This document shows positions 31,932-40,729 of a stretch of DNA of 64,000 nucleotides, piece by piece (the stretch's first letter is position 1; every line of letters starts with the position of its first letter). Source of the DNA: Leucobacter denitrificans. Its GTDB lineage: Bacteria; Actinomycetota; Actinomycetes; Actinomycetales; Microbacteriaceae. The notes beneath the pieces were generated by a model. The model worked only from the letters and a program-made list of their open reading frames with translations, was not told where the DNA came from and did no database searches. The stretch lies in the NCBI RefSeq assembly GCF_014396385.1, contig NZ_CP060716.1, positions 1,736,001 to 1,800,000 on the forward strand, given 5' to 3'. Made by a program: the position numbers and the translations under genes.

Positions 31932-33065
31932 ATGAGGTGGAATGAGCAGCGAGTTACGCAGGGTGCGGCTCAACTTGACCAGGCGTTTGAGCCGTCGGCG
32001 CTCCCTGGGCTTGAGCTGGCCGAAGTGGCGGCGCTTCCCGGGCACCTTCGCACGGTACGTACGCCGGAGTTCGCTGGCGCGGTGTTCCACGAGGTGCTTG
32101 CGAAGAGTGCATTGAACAAGGTGCCGCAGGGCTCGTCGATGCCATTCTCCTGGACCATCAATCCGTACCGTGGCTGCTCCCATGCGTGTGTGTACTGTTT
32201 CGCTCGCGGCTCCCATCGATACCTCGACTTCGACACGGGCAAAGACTTCGATTCGCAGATTGTGGTGAAGGTGAATGTCGCTGAGGTGCTCGGGCGCGAG
32301 CTCGCGAAGCCATCGTGGCAGCGTGAAACCGTAGCGCTCGGCACGAACACCGACCCCTACCAGCGTGCGGAGGGCCGGTACAAGCTCATGCCCGGCATCA
32401 TCGAGCAGCTTGCGCGCAGCCGAACACCGTTCTCAATTCTTACGAAGGGCACGCTGCTGCGGCGCGATCTTCCCGCTCTCGTCGACGCGGCGGATCGGGT
32501 GCGGGTGCACCTTGCAATGTCGATTGCGGTTGGTGATCCAGAACTGCAGCAATCAATTGAGCCCGGAACCCCGACGACGAAGGCAAGGCTCGACACGATT
32601 GCCGCTGCACGCGATGCTGGTTTCGAACCCGATGTGTTCGTCATGCCGGTGCTGCCGCACCTCACTGACTCGCCCGCACACCTGAACGCGCTCCTCCGCG
32701 ACATTCGAGACGCGGGTGCGCGATCGGTGCAGTACGGTGCGCTGCACCTCAGGTCACACGTGAAGCCGTGGTTCTTCGCCTGGCTTGAGCGGGAACACCC
32801 AGAGCTCCTGCCGCAGTACCGCAAGCTTTACCCTGGTGCTTCGAGCAAGGCGACGCAGGCGTACCGCATAGATCTCGCGGCGCGGATCCGCCCCCTCATA
32901 CGCCGTTATGGCCTCGAGCCGCAGCGCGGATCGGGTCGCAGTCGTGACCCCTACCCACCAATGGGTTCGGCAACGACCACGGCAGGCCAAGCCGCGCCCA
33001 TGCTCAATTTATTCGAGACGCCCTCGATCGAAGCCCCCGGTGCTCCTGCGCCGACACTCTTTTGA
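31932..33065 (+). CDS. Rv2578c-family radical SAM protein (spore photoproduct lyase-like), SOS-controlled
   Basis: 377 residues from ATG 31932, giving the family-typical MRWNEQ start. An earlier in-frame GTG (31899) lies upstream of the SOS palindrome. No Shine-Dalgarno sequence is visible, so a leaderless mRNA is likely. The radical SAM cluster motif CSHACVYCF (Cx3Cx2C) is near residues 80-90, after INPYRG. The domain relates to spore photoproduct lyase/SplB-like proteins. These use a [4Fe-4S] cluster and S-adenosylmethionine; the substrate of this branch is not known to me. A perfect LexA box at the start ties it to DNA damage. Confidence 0.85.
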   Translation: MRWNEQRVTQGAAQLDQAFEPSALPGLELAEVAALPGHLRTVRTPEFAGAVFHEVLAKSALNKVPQGSSMPFSWTINPYRGCSHACVYCFARGSHRYLDFDTGKDFDSQIVVKVNVAEVLGRELAKPSWQRETVALGTNTDPYQRAEGRYKLMPGIIEQLARSRTPFSILTKGTLLRRDLPALVDAADRVRVHLAMSIAVGDPELQQSIEPGTPTTKARLDTIAAARDAGFEPDVFVMPVLPHLTDSPAHLNALLRDIRDAGARSVQYGALHLRSHVKPWFFAWLEREHPELLPQYRKLYPGASSKATQAYRIDLAARIRPLIRRYGLEPQRGSGRSRDPYPPMGSATTTAGQAAPMLNLFETPSIEAPGAPAPTLF

Positions 33066-33114
33066 ACCTGGCGCGACCTAGGTGTCCACGGGAATGGAGC
33101 CGATTCGCGACTGA

Positions 33115-34071
33115 TCAGGCCTCGCCCGCGGCAACCCGAGCAACCGCGATCGCATCAAGCACCCGCGCCCGAAGCGCATTCCCGCGCTCAGCAAATCCGC
33201 GCTGGCGCCGCACATACTCGCGCTTGCCCTCGGGGGTCTCGATCGCAATCGGCTCGAGCGGAACTCCTGCGTGGTCGGTGAACCCGCTCACGTCATAGGG
33301 TGAGGCTTGCATGTCTACGACGCGAATATCACGGGCGAGCTCGAACGCGTCAAGCAACAGCTCGCCAGGAATGATCGGGCCGAGCTTGCCAGCCCACTTG
33401 TACACATCCATGCCTGCGTGCAGGCAGGCAGACTGCTCGGTGTCTCGCTGGTTCTCGCGGGTGGGCGCCAGTTTATTCAAGGGCCCCGCCGCAGGAGTAA
33501 AGAAACGGTACGCGTCAAAGTGGCTGCACGAGATCGGGTTCGACTCGACGACCGCGTCGGTGGCCTCGTGGCCAATGCGCAGCGGCAGACGAGTGTGGCG
33601 GATCTGCTCCGGCGTCAACCGATACACCATTGCCCATTCGTGCAACCCAAAGCACCCGAACTGTGGCGTGCGTTCGAGCGTCGACGAGAGTAGCTCCTCT
33701 ATATATGAGACGGTCGCGCCGCGCTTCGCAAAGTAGGCGTCGAGGTCAACAGAGGCGGATCCGCCATCGACGCGGTAGTAGCGCCACGTCTCGCGATCCA
33801 CCGCGCCTTCGAGCGAGGCACCAACGCCCGGATGCCACTTGCGCAGCTCGCCCGGAGAGATCGTGTAGTAGGTCCAGAGAAAGTCTTCGATCGGGTGCGT
33901 CTCGCCGCGCGAGCGGCGGGCACGGTGAGTTGCAGAAAGAGCGTCTGCGCGTGCCTGGTGCTCGGCCTCACGTGCGCGCCAATCTGCCGCCTCGAGCACG
34001 GCAGATGTGCTGCGCTCAAGCGTTGCGTTGCCCGAACCGGGGCCCGTGCTGCGACTCACCCTGACGCTCAC
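33115..34071 (-). CDS. Conserved actinobacterial protein, often labelled 3-methyladenine DNA glycosylase
   Basis: 318 residues. The run HPIEDFLWTYYTISPGELRKWHPG, then GCFGLHEWAMVYR, CSHFDAYRFFTP and EQSACLHAGMDVYKWAGKLGP marks a conserved actinobacterial family commonly labelled 3-methyladenine DNA glycosylase. I see no helix-hairpin-helix or other classic glycosylase motif, so that function is unverified. His and Cys residues are clustered as if for metal or catalysis. It follows an S4-domain protein (4-bp overlap) on the minus strand and converges on the SOS-linked radical SAM gene, which loosely fits a repair role. Confidence 0.7.
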   Translation of the reverse strand: MSVRVSRSTGPGSGNATLERSTSAVLEAADWRAREAEHQARADALSATHRARRSRGETHPIEDFLWTYYTISPGELRKWHPGVGASLEGAVDRETWRYYRVDGGSASVDLDAYFAKRGATVSYIEELLSSTLERTPQFGCFGLHEWAMVYRLTPEQIRHTRLPLRIGHEATDAVVESNPISCSHFDAYRFFTPAAGPLNKLAPTRENQRDTEQSACLHAGMDVYKWAGKLGPIIPGELLLDAFELARDIRVVDMQASPYDVSGFTDHAGVPLEPIAIETPEGKREYVRRQRGFAERGNALRARVLDAIAVARVAAGEA

Positions 34072-34439
34072 TCCGTGTCCCGCCCGCGCAGCCGATCAAT
34101 CTCGCGCCGCTCGCGCTTCGTCGGGCGACCAGCGCCGCGATCGCGAATGATGTCTGCGGGCCGCTCGACGCGGGGCAGGGGCGGCGGCGTGAGATCTTCG
34201 AAGTACTTGGCAGCTTCGGCGGCGCTGCCGCGGCGAATCGCGAGGCCAGTCACCCTATATATACGGTCGAAGCCGTGCAAACGAACGCGTACCTCATCGC
34301 CGACGCGCACCGGTTGCGATGCCTTCGCGGCGACGTCATTGATGCGCACGTGTCCGGCCCGGCACGCAGCCGTCGCCTGACTGCGGGTCTTCGCGAGCCT
34401 CGCGGCCCACACCCAACTGTCGATGCGCACTGATTCCAC
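34068..34439 (-). CDS. S4-domain RNA-binding protein (Hsp15/RqcP-like)
   Basis: 123 residues from GTG 34439, so that it starts at the usual (M)ESVRIDSW; an ATG at 34460 would add seven residues. S4 fold in residues 1-60: RIDSWVWAARLAKTRSQATAACRAGHVRINDVAA, then VRVGDEVRV. A basic C-terminal tail with GRPTKRERREIDRL follows. Family members bind structured RNA, including 50S subunits carrying stalled nascent chains (Hsp15, RqcP). It overlaps the downstream glycosylase-like gene by 4 bp and is divergent from the YigZ gene. Confidence 0.85.
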   Translation of the reverse strand: MESVRIDSWVWAARLAKTRSQATAACRAGHVRINDVAAKASQPVRVGDEVRVRLHGFDRIYRVTGLAIRRGSAAEAAKYFEDLTPPPLPRVERPADIIRDRGAGRPTKRERREIDRLRGRDTE

Positions 34440-34494
34440 GGTTCGATCGTACGCGAGCATGCTTGAAAGCTCGCCACCATGCCACGATAGATGA

Positions 34495-35124
34495 GTGGCT
34501 GAGGAATACGAAACGATCGCGTCTCGCGTTGACACCGAGATTGAGATCTCGCGGTCGCGGTTTCTCACCCGCCTCGAGCGCGTCGATAGTGAAGAGACCG
34601 CGCGTGAGGTCATCGCGGGGGTGCGGAGTGAGTATCCGCGGGCGAGGCACCACTGCTCTGCGTTCGTGATTGGCCCCGATGGTCGCGTTCAGCGATCGAA
34701 CGACGACGGAGAGCCGAGCGGAACCGCGGGCGCGCCGATGCTCGACGCGTTAGTGTCTGCTGGCCTGAGCGACGTGGTCGCCGTCGTGACCAGGTACTTC
34801 GGTGGGGTGCTGCTCGGGGCGGGTGGCCTCACGCGCGCCTACCGATCCGCCGTCGCTGGCGCGGTGCTCGAAGCGAGGCGGGTGAGGCGCGGCATGCGAC
34901 GCGAGGTCGCGGTGCGATCAAGTTACGAGGTCGCCGCGCAAATTGAAGCAGAGGCGAGGCGTCGCCGCTACGCAGTTGGCGACGCCGACTACACCGACAC
35001 TGTGCTGCAGAGATTCGCGGTGGCAGAGTCGGAGATCGATCCACTGCGCGCGCTCGCCGCAGAACTCAGCGCGGGCGGCGCCGATGTGCAGACGGGCGAG
35101 GCGAGGTTCGTCGATCTCGCATAG
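34495..35124 (+). CDS. YigZ/IMPACT family protein
   Basis: 209 residues from GTG 34495. An N-terminal UPF0029/IMPACT domain (about 1-125) has ISRSRFLTRLERVDSEE, ARHHCSAFVIG, the signature NDDGEPSGTAGAPML, and VTRYFGGVLLGAGGLTRAY. A C-terminal DUF1949 ferredoxin-like domain (about 135-205) follows. The protein is cytosolic; bacterial members have been crystallised and suggested to bind nucleic acid, but no reaction is settled. It is divergent from the S4 gene and 65 bp upstream of holB. Confidence 0.93.
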   Translation: MAEEYETIASRVDTEIEISRSRFLTRLERVDSEETAREVIAGVRSEYPRARHHCSAFVIGPDGRVQRSNDDGEPSGTAGAPMLDALVSAGLSDVVAVVTRYFGGVLLGAGGLTRAYRSAVAGAVLEARRVRRGMRREVAVRSSYEVAAQIEAEARRRRYAVGDADYTDTVLQRFAVAESEIDPLRALAAELSAGGADVQTGEARFVDLA

Positions 35125-35189
35125 TTGGGGGCTGTCTTGCGGTGTGGATCGCAAGGCTTGATGTCAGTCGCAGGCGGTAGCCTTGCGAC

Positions 35190-36377
35190 ATGAACTTTTG
35201 GTCCGAGATCGTGGGGCAGCCGCAAGCCGTTGAGGTGCTCGAGCGCGCGGCAGCACCGGGGGGAACACCGGCTCACGCTTGGCTCATCACGGGCCCTCCG
35301 GGCTCGGGGCGTTCGAACCTCGCATATCGGTTTGCTGCGGCGCTTATTGCGCGCAGTGAGGCAGATCGCGACCGGGTGTACGCGCAGGTTCGTGCAGCGA
35401 CGCACCCTGACTTTGCGCAGCTCACGACGCAGGCGGCAGTCATCACCATCGGTGCAGGCCGCGACATTGTGACGACCGCGCACTACTCGCCGAGTGAGGG
35501 TAGGTACCGCGTCATTGTTGTTGAAGACGCAGATCGCATGGCCGAGCGCACGTCGAATGTGCTTCTGAAAGCGATCGAGGAGCCGCCCGAGCGCACAATT
35601 TGGGTGCTCTGCGCCCCGAGCGAGGCCGACCTGCTGCCAACGATTCGCTCGCGTGCTCGTTCACTCAGGCTCGTCACCCCGAGTGCCGCCGACGTGGCGA
35701 GGCTGCTCGTTGAGCGCGATGGTATCGACCCTGCGCTCGCTGAGCGAGCGGCCCGACTCGCACAGAGTCACATCGGCATGGCGAAGCGACTTGCGAGCGA
35801 TCCCGAGGCGATGGATCGGCGGTCGAACACGATCAATGGGGCCCTCGGCGCGCGCACGCTCGGTGACGCGATGGCGGTTGCCGCTTCGCTCATCTCGATC
35901 GCGCAGGCAGACGCCGACGCGCTGACCGAACAGCTTGACTCGAGCGAGCGCGAAGCCGCGATGCGAAACCTCGGAATCGCTCCTGGTGCTGCGATTCCTC
36001 CGAAGCTTCGCTCACAGATGAAGGCGCTCGAGGAGGACCAGGGCAGGCGTCGCAAGCGCAGCCTGAGAGACGGCGTCGATCGCATCCTGACCGATCTGCT
36101 TTCGCTCTACCGAGATGTGCTGCTCACAAGCCTTGGCGCCATTGGTGAGGGTGGCGGCAGTGCCGGTGGTGGTAGCACTGCGAACCTGATCAATGAGGAA
36201 GCGGGGGAGGCGATCCGCGAACTCGGCGATCGTTGGAGCCCAGAGCAGGCGCTCGCCGTTGTGTCTGCGGTCGAAGAAGCACGGGTGAGGCTCGCGAGCC
36301 AGATCACTCCCGGTCTCGTGCTCGAGGCGCTGTTTGCCCGCATCGTCATGGCCGACAGCGGGGTGCTCGAATCCTAG
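35190..36377 (+). CDS. holB: DNA polymerase III subunit delta'
   Basis: 395 residues. Clamp-loader AAA+ domain: GQPQAVEVLERAA at the start, P-loop GPPGSGRSN (residues 32-40) with Arg in place of the usual Lys, common in delta' subunits that do not hydrolyse ATP, and the Walker-B-like VVEDADRMAERTSNVLLKAIEEPP. The arginine-finger SRC motif appears as RSRAR. The C-terminal collar runs from about 240. It works with DnaX and HolA to load the beta clamp. It precedes the hydrolase gene by 11 bp, suggesting co-transcription. Confidence 0.92.
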   Translation: MNFWSEIVGQPQAVEVLERAAAPGGTPAHAWLITGPPGSGRSNLAYRFAAALIARSEADRDRVYAQVRAATHPDFAQLTTQAAVITIGAGRDIVTTAHYSPSEGRYRVIVVEDADRMAERTSNVLLKAIEEPPERTIWVLCAPSEADLLPTIRSRARSLRLVTPSAADVARLLVERDGIDPALAERAARLAQSHIGMAKRLASDPEAMDRRSNTINGALGARTLGDAMAVAASLISIAQADADALTEQLDSSEREAAMRNLGIAPGAAIPPKLRSQMKALEEDQGRRRKRSLRDGVDRILTDLLSLYRDVLLTSLGAIGEGGGSAGGGSTANLINEEAGEAIRELGDRWSPEQALAVVSAVEEARVRLASQITPGLVLEALFARIVMADSGVLES

Positions 36378-36388
36378 AAGAGAACCCG

Positions 36389-38022
36389 ATGAGTGAGGGC
36401 GACGACGAGCCTATGCGCCGACCGCTGCGCTGGCTCATCCCTATCGCGGCGATAGTGATCGTCGTGGGGCTTGTCGTGTCCCTCACAGGGGTGTGGCGTG
36501 CATTCCAGCCTGCCCCGACGCTCACCCCGCTCACTGAACTCCAACTCGAACTCCCTGACGAGGTGCCGACTGGCGGCAACTTCGGCGATCAGAGCCCGCG
36601 GTGGGAAGACTGCGGAAACGGCAAGGTATGCGCTGACGTGCGCGCCCCGCTGAACTGGGGGAGCCAGATTCGGGCACGATCCGACTGCGACTCGTGAAGC
36701 AAGCAGCGACTGGCGGCGACCCGATCGGCACCCTCTTTGTGAACCCGGGTGGTCCGGGAGCCTCGGGTGCGAACTACGTGCGTAACAACATCGACGGCGC
36801 GGTCGGCACGGCGCTGCAGCGAGACTACGACGTGATCGGGTGGGACCCGCGAGGCGTGGGCGCCTCAAGTGCGGTGAACTGCTTCGACGACGCTGAGATG
36901 GACGAGTTCTTGTTCGGTATCGACGATGATTCCGTCGATCTCGAGCGTGGCAGTGCCGAGTGGATCGCGGCGGCGACCGAAGAGTCCACCGCATTTGGCG
37001 CCGCCTGTCAGGAAAACACTGGGCCACTCCTGGGGTATGTCGACACGAACTCAACGGTGCGCGATCTCGATATGCTCCGCGAAATTGCTGGCGACGAGCA
37101 GCTACATTATCTTGGCTATTCCTACGGCACGTTCATCGGCGCGAGATACGCGGAGACTTACCCCGAACGGGTCGGGCGCATGGTACTCGACGGGGTACTC
37201 TCGCCGTCTGCGACGCTCGCTGATGTGGTGCGAGAGCAGACTCGCGGCTTTGAAAGCGCGCTGCGAAGCTACGCAGCTTGGTGTCTGTCTGGCGAAGACT
37301 GCCCGCTCAGCGGGTCGGTAGTTGGTGGATCGGCGACAGGCAAATCAGCCTCGGTCGAGGCGGCAGTTGATGCGGCGATGACCCGCATTCGGTCCGTGCT
37401 CGAAGCCGTCGATGACGAGCCGATCCGCGCTACGGACGGGAGGCTCCTGGGTTCATCAACTCTGCTCACCGCGATCATCACCCCGCTGTACTCGCAGTCG
37501 AACTGGGGCTACCTAAACACGCTGTTCGCGAGTGTTGCCGAGGGTGACGCAGACTTCGCGTTCGCGCTTGCGGATTCGTACTATGGGCGAGTTGATGGCA
37601 CCTACGAGGACAATTCAACGGTCGCATTTTCGGCAATCAACTGTCTGGACTATCCGCGAGACGCCGATCCAGAACGAATGAAACGCGAGGCCGCAGAGCT
37701 TGAGCAACTCGCCCCCACGATAGGCAAATTTCAGGGGTACGGCGACCTGAGCTGTGCGGGCTGGCCCTACCCGGGCGTTGAGTCGCGCGACAAAGTTACG
37801 GCGCGTGGTTCAGATCCAATTCTGGTTTTGGGAACAACCGGTGACCCCGCGACCCCGTATCAATGGGCAGTCGATCTCGCTGAGAACCTTGAGAACGGAG
37901 TGCTCGTAAGTCTCGAGGGCGAGGGGCACACTGCCTACGGCAAGAACTCGTGCGTGGATCGGGTAGTTGAGTCCTACCTGCTCGACGGCACCACTCCCGA
38001 AAACGGTCTTGTCTGCAGGTGA
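36389..38022 (+). pseudogene. Secreted tripeptidyl-aminopeptidase-like alpha/beta hydrolase, apparent frameshift
   Basis: The first part (MSEGDDEPMRRPLRW, one membrane helix, then PRWEDCGNGKVCADVRAPLNW) runs into TGA at 36695-36697. The rest continues in another frame: EPDSGTIRLRLVKQA, then LFVNPGGPGASG, nucleophile region YLGYSYGTFIG, GTTGDPATPY with the acid, and GEGHTAYG with the His. One extra G in the five-base run at 36657-36661 joins the parts into about 544 residues, normal for SlpD/TAP-type exopeptidases, which cleave short peptides outside the membrane. Such a single-base fix suggests sequencing error. It follows holB by 11 bp. Confidence 0.8.
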
Positions 38023-38089
38023 TGCAAGGTGAAATTCACCCGGAACACGTGGTAGAGTTATCGTTTGTGTGCGATCCCAATCGCGCCAC

Positions 38090-38161
38090 GCCGACTTAGC
38101 TCAGGGGTAGAGCAGTTCCCTCGTAAAGAACAGGTCTCGGGTTCAAATCCCGAAGTCGGCT
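38090..38161 (+). tRNA. tRNA-Thr (CGT)
   Basis: 72 nt. The acceptor stem GCCGACT (38090-38096) pairs with AGTCGGC (38154-38160), discriminator T at 38161. The D-arm is GCTC/GAGC, the anticodon stem GTTCC/AGAAC (last pair C-A mismatched), the loop CTCGTAA with anticodon CGT at 38122-38124, and the T-arm TCGGG-TTCAAAT-CCCGA. No encoded CCA. Reads ACG codons. Confidence 0.95.
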
Positions 38162-38283
38162 CGGGTAGATCATGCAGTGCATGAGAAGCCGGAGCCCTTG
38201 TGGCTCACACTACCGCGCGCCGGATCGGCCGACGAGGCGGGAGAGCGGGCGCAACCGCGCACGTTCGAGGAAAGGAAACAATC
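38162..38283 (+). other. Leader region between tRNA-Thr and rplK
   Basis: 122 bp with no supported gene. It contains CATGCA-G-TGCATG (38171-38183) and a possible stem GAGCC/GGCTC just after, which could form an L1-binding leader controlling rplK-rplA; this is a guess. GAGGAAAGGAAAC ahead of the rplK ATG is a clear ribosome-binding region. Confidence 0.35.
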
Positions 38284-38712
38284 ATGGCAAAAGCCAAGAA
38301 GGTTACCGGTCTGATCAAGCTTCAGATCGCAGCCGGCGCCGCGAACCCGGCACCCCCCGTGGGTCCTGCCCTGGGTCAGCACGGCGTTAACATCATGGAA
38401 TTCTGCAAGGCGTACAACGCGGCTACAGAATCCCAGCGCGGCAACATCGTCCCCGTCGAGATCACGGTTTACGAAGACCGCTCATTCGACTTTGTCTTGA
38501 AGACCCCACCGGCAGCTGAGCTTCTCAAGAAGGCAGCTGGCGTACAGAAGGGCTCGGGCACCCCGCACACCGTTAAGGTTGCGAAGGTCACCGCAGAGCA
38601 GGTTCGCCAGATCGCCGAGCAGAAGCAGGCCGATCTCAATGCGAACGACGTCGACGCGGCAGCGAAGATCATCGCGGGCACCGCTCGCTCCATGGGCATC
38701 ACGGTCGAGTAA
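38284..38712 (+). CDS. rplK: 50S ribosomal protein L11
   Basis: 142 residues from ATG 38284 with a strong upstream ribosome-binding region; an earlier in-frame GTG at 38200 would add foreign sequence. Diagnostic: [34 protein letters not shown], then [27 protein letters not shown]. It binds the GTPase-associated region of 23S rRNA and contacts elongation factors. It is followed 12 bp later by rplA, as in most bacteria. Unusually, secE-nusG are not immediately upstream. Confidence 0.98.
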   Translation: MAKAKKVTGLIKLQIAAGAANPAPPVGPALGQHGVNIMEFCKAYNAATESQRGNIVPVEITVYEDRSFDFVLKTPPAAELLKKAAGVQKGSGTPHTVKVAKVTAEQVRQIAEQKQADLNANDVDAAAKIIAGTARSMGITVE

Positions 38713-38724
38713 GGGGAGACGCAA

Positions 38725-39414
38725 ATGGCACAGAAGTCAAAGGCGTACCGCGCCGCTGCCGAGAAGATTCAGGCAGACAAGTTTTACACTCCCGCTGAGG
38801 CAGTAGCCCTCGCGAAGCAGACGGGATCCACAAAGACTGACTCAACCGTTGAGGTTGCAGTGAAGCTCAGCGTTGACCCCCGCAAGGCAGACCAGATGGT
38901 TCGCGGCACCGTGAACCTCCCACACGGCACGGGCAAGACCGCTCGCGTCATCGTGTTCGCAAACGGCGCTGCTGCTGAAGCAGCCCTCGCAGCGGGTGCT
39001 GACGAGGTCGGCGGCGACGAGCTCATCGAGAAGGTGGCCGCTGGCTACACCGACTTCGATTCAGCAGTCGCAACCCCCGAGCTCATGGGCAAGGTCGGTC
39101 GTCTCGGTAAGGTACTCGGCCCCCGCGGTCTTATGCCAAACCCGAAGACCGGCACCGTCACCATGGACACGGCAAAGGCTGTTTCTGACATCAAGGGCGG
39201 CAAGATCGAGTTCCGCGTTGACAAGCACGCTAACGTGCACTTCATTGTGGGCAAGGCTTCGTTCTCGGAAGAGCAGCTGAACGATAACATCACCTCGGTG
39301 CTCGACGAGCTCGTTCGCCTGAAGCCTGCTTCGGCGAAGGGTAAGTACGTCACCAAGGGTGCCGTCTCGACCACTTTCGGCCCGGGCATTCCGCTCGACG
39401 TTTCAGGTCTGTAA
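38725..39414 (+). CDS. rplA: 50S ribosomal protein L1
   Basis: 229 residues, standard length. Conserved blocks: [66 protein letters not shown] and [21 protein letters not shown]. It forms the L1 stalk on 23S rRNA and, in many bacteria, represses its own operon through the leader mRNA. The gene ends the operon; a hairpin follows within 12 bp. Confidence 0.98.
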   Translation: MAQKSKAYRAAAEKIQADKFYTPAEAVALAKQTGSTKTDSTVEVAVKLSVDPRKADQMVRGTVNLPHGTGKTARVIVFANGAAAEAALAAGADEVGGDELIEKVAAGYTDFDSAVATPELMGKVGRLGKVLGPRGLMPNPKTGTVTMDTAKAVSDIKGGKIEFRVDKHANVHFIVGKASFSEEQLNDNITSVLDELVRLKPASAKGKYVTKGAVSTTFGPGIPLDVSGL

Positions 39415-39425
39415 GACACTTACGG

Positions 39426-39461
39426 CGACGGCCCCTTCTGCACACGCAGTAGGGGCCGTCG
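39426..39461 (+). terminator. Hairpin terminator after rplA
   Basis: CGACGGCCCCT (39426-39436) pairs exactly with AGGGGCCGTCG (39451-39461), extended inside by CTGC/GCAG around a 4-base loop. The stem begins 12 bp after the rplA stop; the T-tract is weak. Confidence 0.75.
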
Positions 39462-39574
39462 GCTTATCCACAAGCCCTGAGAATTTGGCCCGCGTTCACT
39501 GTCACCACTTAGGATGGAGACCATGCCTGTAGTTGCCCTGTTCGTCATCGCGCGACCCAGTCTCGTCTGCCGAG

Positions 39575-40729
39575 ATGATGGCTGAACGGCAGCAGCAGAG
39601 CCCTCCACGAGTACCAGGGTTTGACTATGTGCGCCCGCTGGGTTCCGGCGGTTTCGCGCAGGTGTACCACTATGAGCAAGACATGCCGCGACGGGTCGTT
39701 GCAGTCAAGGTCTTGAGCGCGGGCAGCGGCACGCAAGAGACCGAACGGCTTCGAGAGGTCTTCGAGGGTGAAGCCGACGTGATGGCGAGGCTTTCAAGCC
39801 ACCCCTCTATCGTCACTATTTACCAGGCGAGCATTTCGCTCGATGGCGCACCGTACATCGCTATGGAGTATTGCCCCGCATCGATGGGGTCGTTGACCAA
39901 GGGCAGACCAGCGGCGCTCGCTGATGTGCTCGACGCGGGCGTGCGCATTGCGGGCGCACTCGAAACCGCGCACCGGGCAGGCGTGCTTCACAGAGACATC
40001 AAGCCTTCGAACGTGCTGCTCACCACCATCGGCAAGCCGGTGCTCGCAGACTTCGGCATTGCCTACGTGACGAAGCGAGGCCAGGTTGAAGAGGCCGAGG
40101 TCGCGATGTCGATTCCGTGGTCTGCGCCCGAGGTCTTGCAGATGCGCGTGAGCGGATCAGTGCCGAGCGAGGTGTGGTCGCTCGGCGCAACACTGTACTC
40201 ATTTGCTGCCGGGCACTCACCATTCGAGCTGCCTGACCGCCGTCAAAACTCCAGGTCGAAGCTCACCGAACGCATTAACAAGGCCGTGTATCCACCGATC
40301 AAGGGTGCGCAGGGTTACGAAGCGTTCGACCGCGTGCTTGCGCGTGCGCTGAGCAAGAACCCCGAAGACCGATTTACCTCGATGGCCGAATTCGGGGAGG
40401 CGCTGCAGCAGCTGCAGCGCGGGTACGGGTTCGATGTGACACCGCTCGAGATCGTTGCAGAGGCATGGTTGCCCCGCACCGAATCGGTAGCTGCGGGCAC
40501 GAGAGGCCCCGTGATTTCGAGCGTCGGTCGAAAGACTCGTGCTGATGCAAGGGCAGAGGCTCGTGGCGATCAGTTCGCGCAGCTTCGCGGTACCGACAAA
40601 GACGGTTTGATTCTCGATCGCAAAGGCACTTCGCCTCTTCGCGCAGGTCTCATCGGCGCCGGAATCGCTATTGCAGGCATCGCCGCGGTGGGCGCTGTGA
40701 TTTGGGCACTGATTGGAGCGACCCCGTGA
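39575..40729 (+). CDS. Membrane-anchored serine/threonine protein kinase
   Basis: 384 residues from ATG 39575; ATG 39578 or TTG 39533 are alternatives and no start has an ideal ribosome-binding site. Kinase domain about residues 15-280: glycine loop LGSGGFAQVY, VAVKVL, catalytic LHRDIKPSNVLL, metal-binding LADFGIAYV, and SAPEV. A linker is followed by one C-terminal membrane helix (LIGAGIAIAGIAAVGAVIWALIG) that ends the protein. There are no extracellular PASTA repeats, so it senses differently from PknB. The stop overlaps the giant Ig/FN3 gene (GTGA). It should phosphorylate Thr residues of proteins in this operon, opposed by the PP2C gene. Confidence 0.9.
   Translation: MMAERQQQSPPRVPGFDYVRPLGSGGFAQVYHYEQDMPRRVVAVKVLSAGSGTQETERLREVFEGEADVMARLSSHPSIVTIYQASISLDGAPYIAMEYCPASMGSLTKGRPAALADVLDAGVRIAGALETAHRAGVLHRDIKPSNVLLTTIGKPVLADFGIAYVTKRGQVEEAEVAMSIPWSAPEVLQMRVSGSVPSEVWSLGATLYSFAAGHSPFELPDRRQNSRSKLTERINKAVYPPIKGAQGYEAFDRVLARALSKNPEDRFTSMAEFGEALQQLQRGYGFDVTPLEIVAEAWLPRTESVAAGTRGPVISSVGRKTRADARAEARGDQFAQLRGTDKDGLILDRKGTSPLRAGLIGAGIAIAGIAAVGAVIWALIGATP

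Noticed and set aside
38028..38040. GGTGAAATTCACC palindrome upstream of tRNA-Thr as a terminator or operator
   Set aside because: Short stem without a T-tract, and no regulator context; not enough to call a feature.
39523..39585. Small 20-codon frame ahead of the kinase (ATG 39523)
   Set aside because: It has a fair ribosome-binding site but overlaps the kinase start and encodes no recognisable peptide; it may reflect an uncertain kinase start rather than a gene.
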